Of a stretch of 50,939 bases of DNA, positions 47,335 to 50,939 are shown piece by piece (within the stretch, counting starts at the first letter, position 1; every line of letters begins with the position of its first letter). This DNA comes from Peptacetobacter sp. (GTDB lineage Bacteria; Bacillota; Clostridia; Peptostreptococcales; Peptostreptococcaceae): NCBI RefSeq assembly GCF_029264495.1, contig NZ_JARIBH010000008.1, positions 1 to 50,939 on the forward strand. Reading direction: 5' to 3'. The notes beneath the pieces were generated by a model. It was not told the origin of the DNA. It worked only from the letters and a program-made list of their open reading frames with translations, and did not search any database. The translations under genes were made by a program, and so were the position numbers.

Positions 47335-47895
47335 TTATTTACACATAACAACTTTTGTATTTCCTATGTAATCATGAAGTGCTCTATGATCTTTTGAAAA
47401 TAGAACTAAACAAGCACTTATAATTCCAGTTACAAATCCTGCATACATAAGTATTGATACAACATTTATCCCTGTTAATAGAGTAAATATCTGATGCCAT
47501 ATAGCACTTGCTGTAACCAAAGAACCTTCAACTATTATTATGCCGACTAGCTGTCTTAATAATATATTTTTAAATTCAACTTCTTCATTATTAGTTTGTA
47601 CAATTTTTATTTTACATATTTTTTTACCCAAAGTTTTTCCTTTTGTTATCCACATAGGAACAACTATAAAATAAAATATTGCAAATAATAATCCTAGAGT
47701 CCCTGCAATTAATCCATATGGTTTTGGAAAAGATAATATGTTTTGTTGTAACATATTTCCAAATAATTTTTGAGAAATTATTGCTATTGGAAATGATGTC
47801 ATTAAACCTCCCAAATACCAATCTATGATATAGCTCAAAAATCTTCTTGTTAAATTAACATTTTCATATTTTTTTTTATTATTTTTTTTATTCAT
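47335..47895 (-). CDS. RDD family membrane protein
   Basis: 186 residues. The RDD signature is visible as LTRRFLSYIIDWYLGGLM near the N-terminus, and GKTLGKKICKIKIVQTN after the second membrane segment; about four hydrophobic segments in all. The stop region HRALHDYIGNTKVV is usual for the family. Some RDD proteins act as ion or solute transporters; the role here is not known. It lies between the regulator gene (9-base gap) and EIIA, an uncommon place for it. Confidence 0.88.
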   Translation of the reverse strand: MNKKNNKKKYENVNLTRRFLSYIIDWYLGGLMTSFPIAIISQKLFGNMLQQNILSFPKPYGLIAGTLGLLFAIFYFIVVPMWITKGKTLGKKICKIKIVQTNNEEVEFKNILLRQLVGIIIVEGSLVTASAIWHQIFTLLTGINVVSILMYAGFVTGIISACLVLFSKDHRALHDYIGNTKVVMCK

Positions 47896-47904
47896 AATTT
47901 TCTC

Positions 47905-49800
47905 CTATTCTACAACTTGTATCATAAATTCTTCATAGCTATCTACATCTAATAGTTTTGCTAATTTTTTTGAATCTGTAACTATATTAGACAACCAATC
48001 AAAGAAAGTTCTAAGTAAATAATTATCTGTTTCTCTTATAGATAATAATATTATTAATCTAACATCAAAATCTCCCCATCTCACTGGTTTATCTAATATC
48101 ATAATGGATATACATGATTCATTTGTAGATACTTCTACTGAATGAGGAACTGCAAATCCATAAGAAAATGATGTTGCTGACATACTCTCTCTTTTAAACA
48201 CATCTTCTTTATAACTACTATCAGCCAAGTTTTTTTCAACTAAATCATCACATAACTTATTTATTATCTTTGATGTTGTATCATAAGTTTTGTGTATATG
48301 GAATAAATCTTTTCTAATAAGTTTTTTTATTAAAGCTTTAAAATCATCTTTTGATCTTCTTTTATCTAGATTATTTAATAATTGAAATACCCTACTCTCA
48401 TCTTCATAATTTAAAAATAAACTTATCTGTATTGTAGGAATTTCTAAATTATGTTTAACTTGAACTGTTGTTATTATTAAATCAGGTTCATATTCTATAA
48501 CTTGACTTTCTTCAAAAAAGCTAAACATTTTTACAACTTCCATTCTATCTCCAAACCTAGAATTTAATTTATCTACACATGGTTTTGAAAGTGTTTGATT
48601 ATGTGGAATTATTACTACTGCTCTATACATTTGAACCGAATTTGTTCTTTCATAAGCTGCACCTAAGTGTAATGCCAAAAATTCTATTTCTGATTCATCT
48701 ATTATATATCCAGTAAACTCTTCTATAACTTTTGCAGAATGGATTGCCATTTCAAAAACAAGAGGATATTTACGCTTTATCTCTTTTAAATATAAATTTG
48801 TTACTCCTACTTTATTTCTTTGTCTTTCAATTAGAGATTGTATATGTGTTTCAAGTCCAACTTTTAAATCCCAGTCTTTTGAAAAATCTATTCCAAAATA
48901 GTCTTTTATTTTTTCTATAAGTTTATTTATAAGTTCTTTTATTTCTTCTTTTTCATTCGCTATTTTTCTATAATCACCTGCACTTTTTCCTAGTAATAAT
49001 AGTGCAAATAATTTTACTTCATCATTTACTATTTCTATATTTAATAATTTGCTTACAGATTTAAAAAAATCATATGATACTTTGTATTCTAAGCTTTCAT
49101 TTACCTTTTCACTTATATCACTAGTTAAATAATTATGATTTATTATTCTTTCTATAGCAACACCAGCGTGCATCATAATCATAGGAAATGTTGTTTCTCT
49201 TATCTTATATTCATATTTTTCACAAATATTTTCAAATATATCTTTTACTTCCAATAAATCAAAATCAGACCAAAAATCTGCTATTGAATTTAAATTCATG
49301 AAATTACCTTGTGTTTCTTCTGTAAGGAGATATTTATAGAGTTTTCTTTTTTCTATTTCTTCCCCTTCTAGTCTAATATGATTTTTTGATCTTATTAATT
49401 TTAATGTCGGATATATTTCTATCATCTTTCTTATTTTTTTTATATCATTGTCTATAGAATATCCACTCACAAATACTCTTTCTTGTAACTGTATTAAATT
49501 TATTTCTTTATTTCTAAATAATAATTCTTGTATTATCCAAATACATCTTTCATGAGATGTCTGTGGTATGATTTCTTTTAATTCTATATCTTTTTTTATT
49601 AAAAGAACTTCATCTATATGATATCCAAGTCTTCTATTCGATTCTATGAGTTGACATTCGTAGTATTTATTTATAGCCTCAATATCTGAACGAATAGTAC
49701 GATCTGTTACATTCATAATTTTTGCAATTTCTTTTCCAGTCATCCAATTATTTGAATCACTTAAAATATTTATAATATTCATCTGCCTGTTAGTTAACAT
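47905..49800 (-). CDS. PRD-containing PTS-regulated activator (cluster D)
   Basis: 631 residues. Two HTH segments are near the N-terminus (MTGKEIAKIMNVTDRTIRSDIEAIN), PRD domains with conserved histidines in the middle (AIHSAKVIEEFTGYI, FLALHLGAAYER), an EIIB-like domain (VVIIPHNQTLSKPCVDKL) and an EIIA-like domain with GFAVPHSVEV. The EIIB-like loop has no cysteine where the related regulator at 34656-36590 has VCASGMGTS, so it cannot be phosphorylated there. The ribosome site GAAAGGAG precedes the ATG. It heads the cluster D operon and likely acts at the TTTCCTA repeats. Confidence 0.9.
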   Translation of the reverse strand: MLTNRQMNIINILSDSNNWMTGKEIAKIMNVTDRTIRSDIEAINKYYECQLIESNRRLGYHIDEVLLIKKDIELKEIIPQTSHERCIWIIQELLFRNKEINLIQLQERVFVSGYSIDNDIKKIRKMIEIYPTLKLIRSKNHIRLEGEEIEKRKLYKYLLTEETQGNFMNLNSIADFWSDFDLLEVKDIFENICEKYEYKIRETTFPMIMMHAGVAIERIINHNYLTSDISEKVNESLEYKVSYDFFKSVSKLLNIEIVNDEVKLFALLLLGKSAGDYRKIANEKEEIKELINKLIEKIKDYFGIDFSKDWDLKVGLETHIQSLIERQRNKVGVTNLYLKEIKRKYPLVFEMAIHSAKVIEEFTGYIIDESEIEFLALHLGAAYERTNSVQMYRAVVIIPHNQTLSKPCVDKLNSRFGDRMEVVKMFSFFEESQVIEYEPDLIITTVQVKHNLEIPTIQISLFLNYEDESRVFQLLNNLDKRRSKDDFKALIKKLIRKDLFHIHKTYDTTSKIINKLCDDLVEKNLADSSYKEDVFKRESMSATSFSYGFAVPHSVEVSTNESCISIMILDKPVRWGDFDVRLIILLSIRETDNYLLRTFFDWLSNIVTDSKKLAKLLDVDSYEEFMIQVVE

Positions 49801-49864
49801 ATTCTTTCTCCTTTCAGATATATTTTTTATATAATTTCTTATTTATAATTCTATACCATTATTA

Positions 49865-49923
49865 TTTCCTAATCCATTATTCTCTTTTCCTAAGTAATAG
49901 GAAATATATTTTTCTTTTTCCTA
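49865..49923. promoter_or_regulatory. Compound TTTCCTA repeat before the cluster D regulator
   Basis: Half-sites TTTCCTA at 49865-49871, 49886-49892 and 49917-49923, with the inverted TAGGAAA at 49898-49904. The first two direct copies are 21 bases apart, and the inverted pair has a 5-base spacer. It shares this layout with the repeat before EIIA and is the likely binding site of the cluster regulator. Confidence 0.7.
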
Positions 49924-49938
49924 ACTATATCTATAAAA

Positions 49939-49976
49939 AAAGAGTTGTATATCAACTTTTCGATATACAACTCTTT
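49939..49976 (-). terminator. Terminator of the CWB2 surface-protein gene
   Basis: AAAGAGTTGTATATC (49939-49953) pairs with GATATACAACTCTTT (49962-49976), a 15-bp stem with an 8-base loop, followed on the minus strand by a run of seven T. It lies 20 bases after the stop codon of the surface-protein gene. Confidence 0.88.
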
Positions 49977-49996
49977 ATAAACATTAATTTATTTAA

Positions 49997-50938
49997 TTAT
50001 TTTATAGCTTCTTTTAATAAATCAAAAACTTTTTCACTAACTGCCATGTTACCACCAACTACAGTTATATTTTTTATTTTTGAGTTTTCAGTATAGTTTT
50101 TCACAGACTGAGGTAATGTATCTTTTTTAACTAAGAATATAGGAGCTTTATTTTTACCTGCATAGTTTCCTGCTACTAATGCATCTGGGAAGTTTTCTCC
50201 TGTTACATAAACACCTTTTTCTGATTCTGGGAAAGACTTACTTGCTATTATTTTTGATGTTTCATATCTATCTGAACCACCAAATCTCACTATTTCTTTT
50301 GCTCCAGTATATATTTTATTTTTATCTTTAGAGTCTTTTACTGTTTTAAATCCTTCTTTTAACTCTTTTTCTACATTTTTAGATACTGCTTTATCTAAAC
50401 CTGCTATTTTTATAGTTTCTATATCCCATTCTGCTAAAGCTTCTTTAGTATATTTTGGTAAAGAATCTTTTTTAGTTAAAAGTATAGGAGCATTATCTTT
50501 TACTGCCATAGAAGTCATTGATATTGCATCTGGATAATTTTCTCCTGATACAAGTTCTGCTACTTTAGTATTTCCTTTTTCTCTCATTTTTTTAGCTATT
50601 TTTTTAGCTGTATCGTATCTATCTACACCGTCAAATCTAACAACATCATATCCTTTAGATTTTAATGTATCAACGATTTTTTTAGATACTGCTGAGTATC
50701 CACCACTTATATATACTTTTTTTGTTCCAAGTCTTTCTATTTCTTTTAAAGTACTTTCTGGTAATTTATCTTTGTATGTAAATAATATAGACGCTTCTTC
50801 CTGTATTGCAAATGGATTTGCAGTAAGAACATCTGTATATCTTTCACAGTTAGCTAATACAACTGCTTTTGCTGAAGTTTTGTATAAATCTTTACTTGCT
50901 TCTATTGCTGTTTCTATTCTGTTTGCACCTTGTATTCT
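49997..50938 (-). CDS. Cell-wall-binding (CWB2) surface protein, 5' end outside window
   Basis: The C-terminal 313 residues of a longer protein; the frame stays open to the window edge. Three CWB2 repeats of about 90-100 residues are seen, each starting with a related R-Y/I-x-T motif: ANRIETA, VDRYDTA and SDRYETS. Later markers are ANCERYTDVL, SGENYPDAIS and TGENFPDALVAGNYAGKN, with VYISGGYSAVS and VVGGNMAVS ends. Three such repeats form the module that holds clostridial surface-layer and associated proteins to the cell wall through anionic polymer. The function of the missing N-terminal part is unknown. An internal ATG at 50587 is not a start. Confidence 0.92.
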   Translation of the reverse strand, partial: RIQGANRIETAIEASKDLYKTSAKAVVLANCERYTDVLTANPFAIQEEASILFTYKDKLPESTLKEIERLGTKKVYISGGYSAVSKKIVDTLKSKGYDVVRFDGVDRYDTAKKIAKKMREKGNTKVAELVSGENYPDAISMTSMAVKDNAPILLTKKDSLPKYTKEALAEWDIETIKIAGLDKAVSKNVEKELKEGFKTVKDSKDKNKIYTGAKEIVRFGGSDRYETSKIIASKSFPESEKGVYVTGENFPDALVAGNYAGKNKAPIFLVKKDTLPQSVKNYTENSKIKNITVVGGNMAVSEKVFDLLKEAIK

Positions 50939-50939
50939 A

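Noticed and set aside
49997..50587. A complete 196-residue surface protein starting at 50587
   Set aside because: The frame continues open to the window edge with a further CWB2 repeat, so the ATG is internal and the gene is partial.

Overview
The window is about 51 kb of AT-rich DNA (roughly 27% GC by eye) with Gram-positive features: strong Shine-Dalgarno sites of the GGAGG/GGTGAT type, frequent TTG and GTG starts, consensus sigma-A promoters and hairpin-plus-U-run terminators. A protein with three cell-wall-binding type 2 (CWB2) repeats, a bacterial V-type ATPase, a GrdB-family protein and many PTS operons point to a low-GC anaerobic Firmicute. Peptostreptococcaceae or a related Clostridia family is the best guess, but no marker gene in the window fixes the species. 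No rRNA, tRNA, CRISPR array, insertion sequence or prophage gene was seen.

Layout. 0-10 kb is housekeeping and accessory: a cation diffusion facilitator with a manganese-type metal site, a MATE exporter, a coiled-coil protein with a degenerate J-like segment, a Cof-type HAD phosphatase, an Asp/Glu racemase-like protein, YaaA, a methyltransferase, an HD protein and a DUF389 membrane protein. 10-19 kb is one nine-gene V-type ATPase operon (ntpFIKECGABD order) behind a perfect-consensus promoter; the c-subunit carries the sodium-binding residues.

19.5-36.6 kb holds two sugar-uptake loci. Cluster A (19.5-26.9 kb) joins a Lac-family PTS to two peptidases, a MalY/PatB-type PLP enzyme and a PTS-controlled regulator that seems to start at a rare ATC codon. 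Cluster B (27.2-36.6 kb) is a full N-acetylgalactosamine-type route (NagA/AgaA, AgaS, PfkB kinase, tagatose-bisphosphate aldolase) with a GntR repressor and at least three copies of the operator GTGGTWATTACCAC, next to a galactitol-family PTS with its own PRD regulator. 36.8-41.6 kb carries a two-component system, an opine-dehydrogenase-like enzyme and a YfcC-family carrier.

41.8-49.8 kb (cluster D) is the most interesting part: a nine-gene operon coding for a PRD regulator, an RDD membrane protein, Lac-family EIIA, EIIB and EIIC, a short cysteine-rich GrdB-like protein, a cytoplasmic glycosylasparaginase, a shortened M20 dipeptidase and CutC. It reads as a system to import and phosphorylate GlcNAc-asparagine (the stub of N-glycans) and then split it inside the cell. 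The GlcNAc-6-phosphate could feed NagA in cluster B. Two copies of a compound repeat built from TTTCCTA/TAGGAAA lie before the regulator and before EIIA. Clusters A, B and D together suggest foraging on host glycoproteins through amino-acid- or peptide-linked sugars; this is inference from gene content. The window ends inside a CWB2 surface-protein gene.
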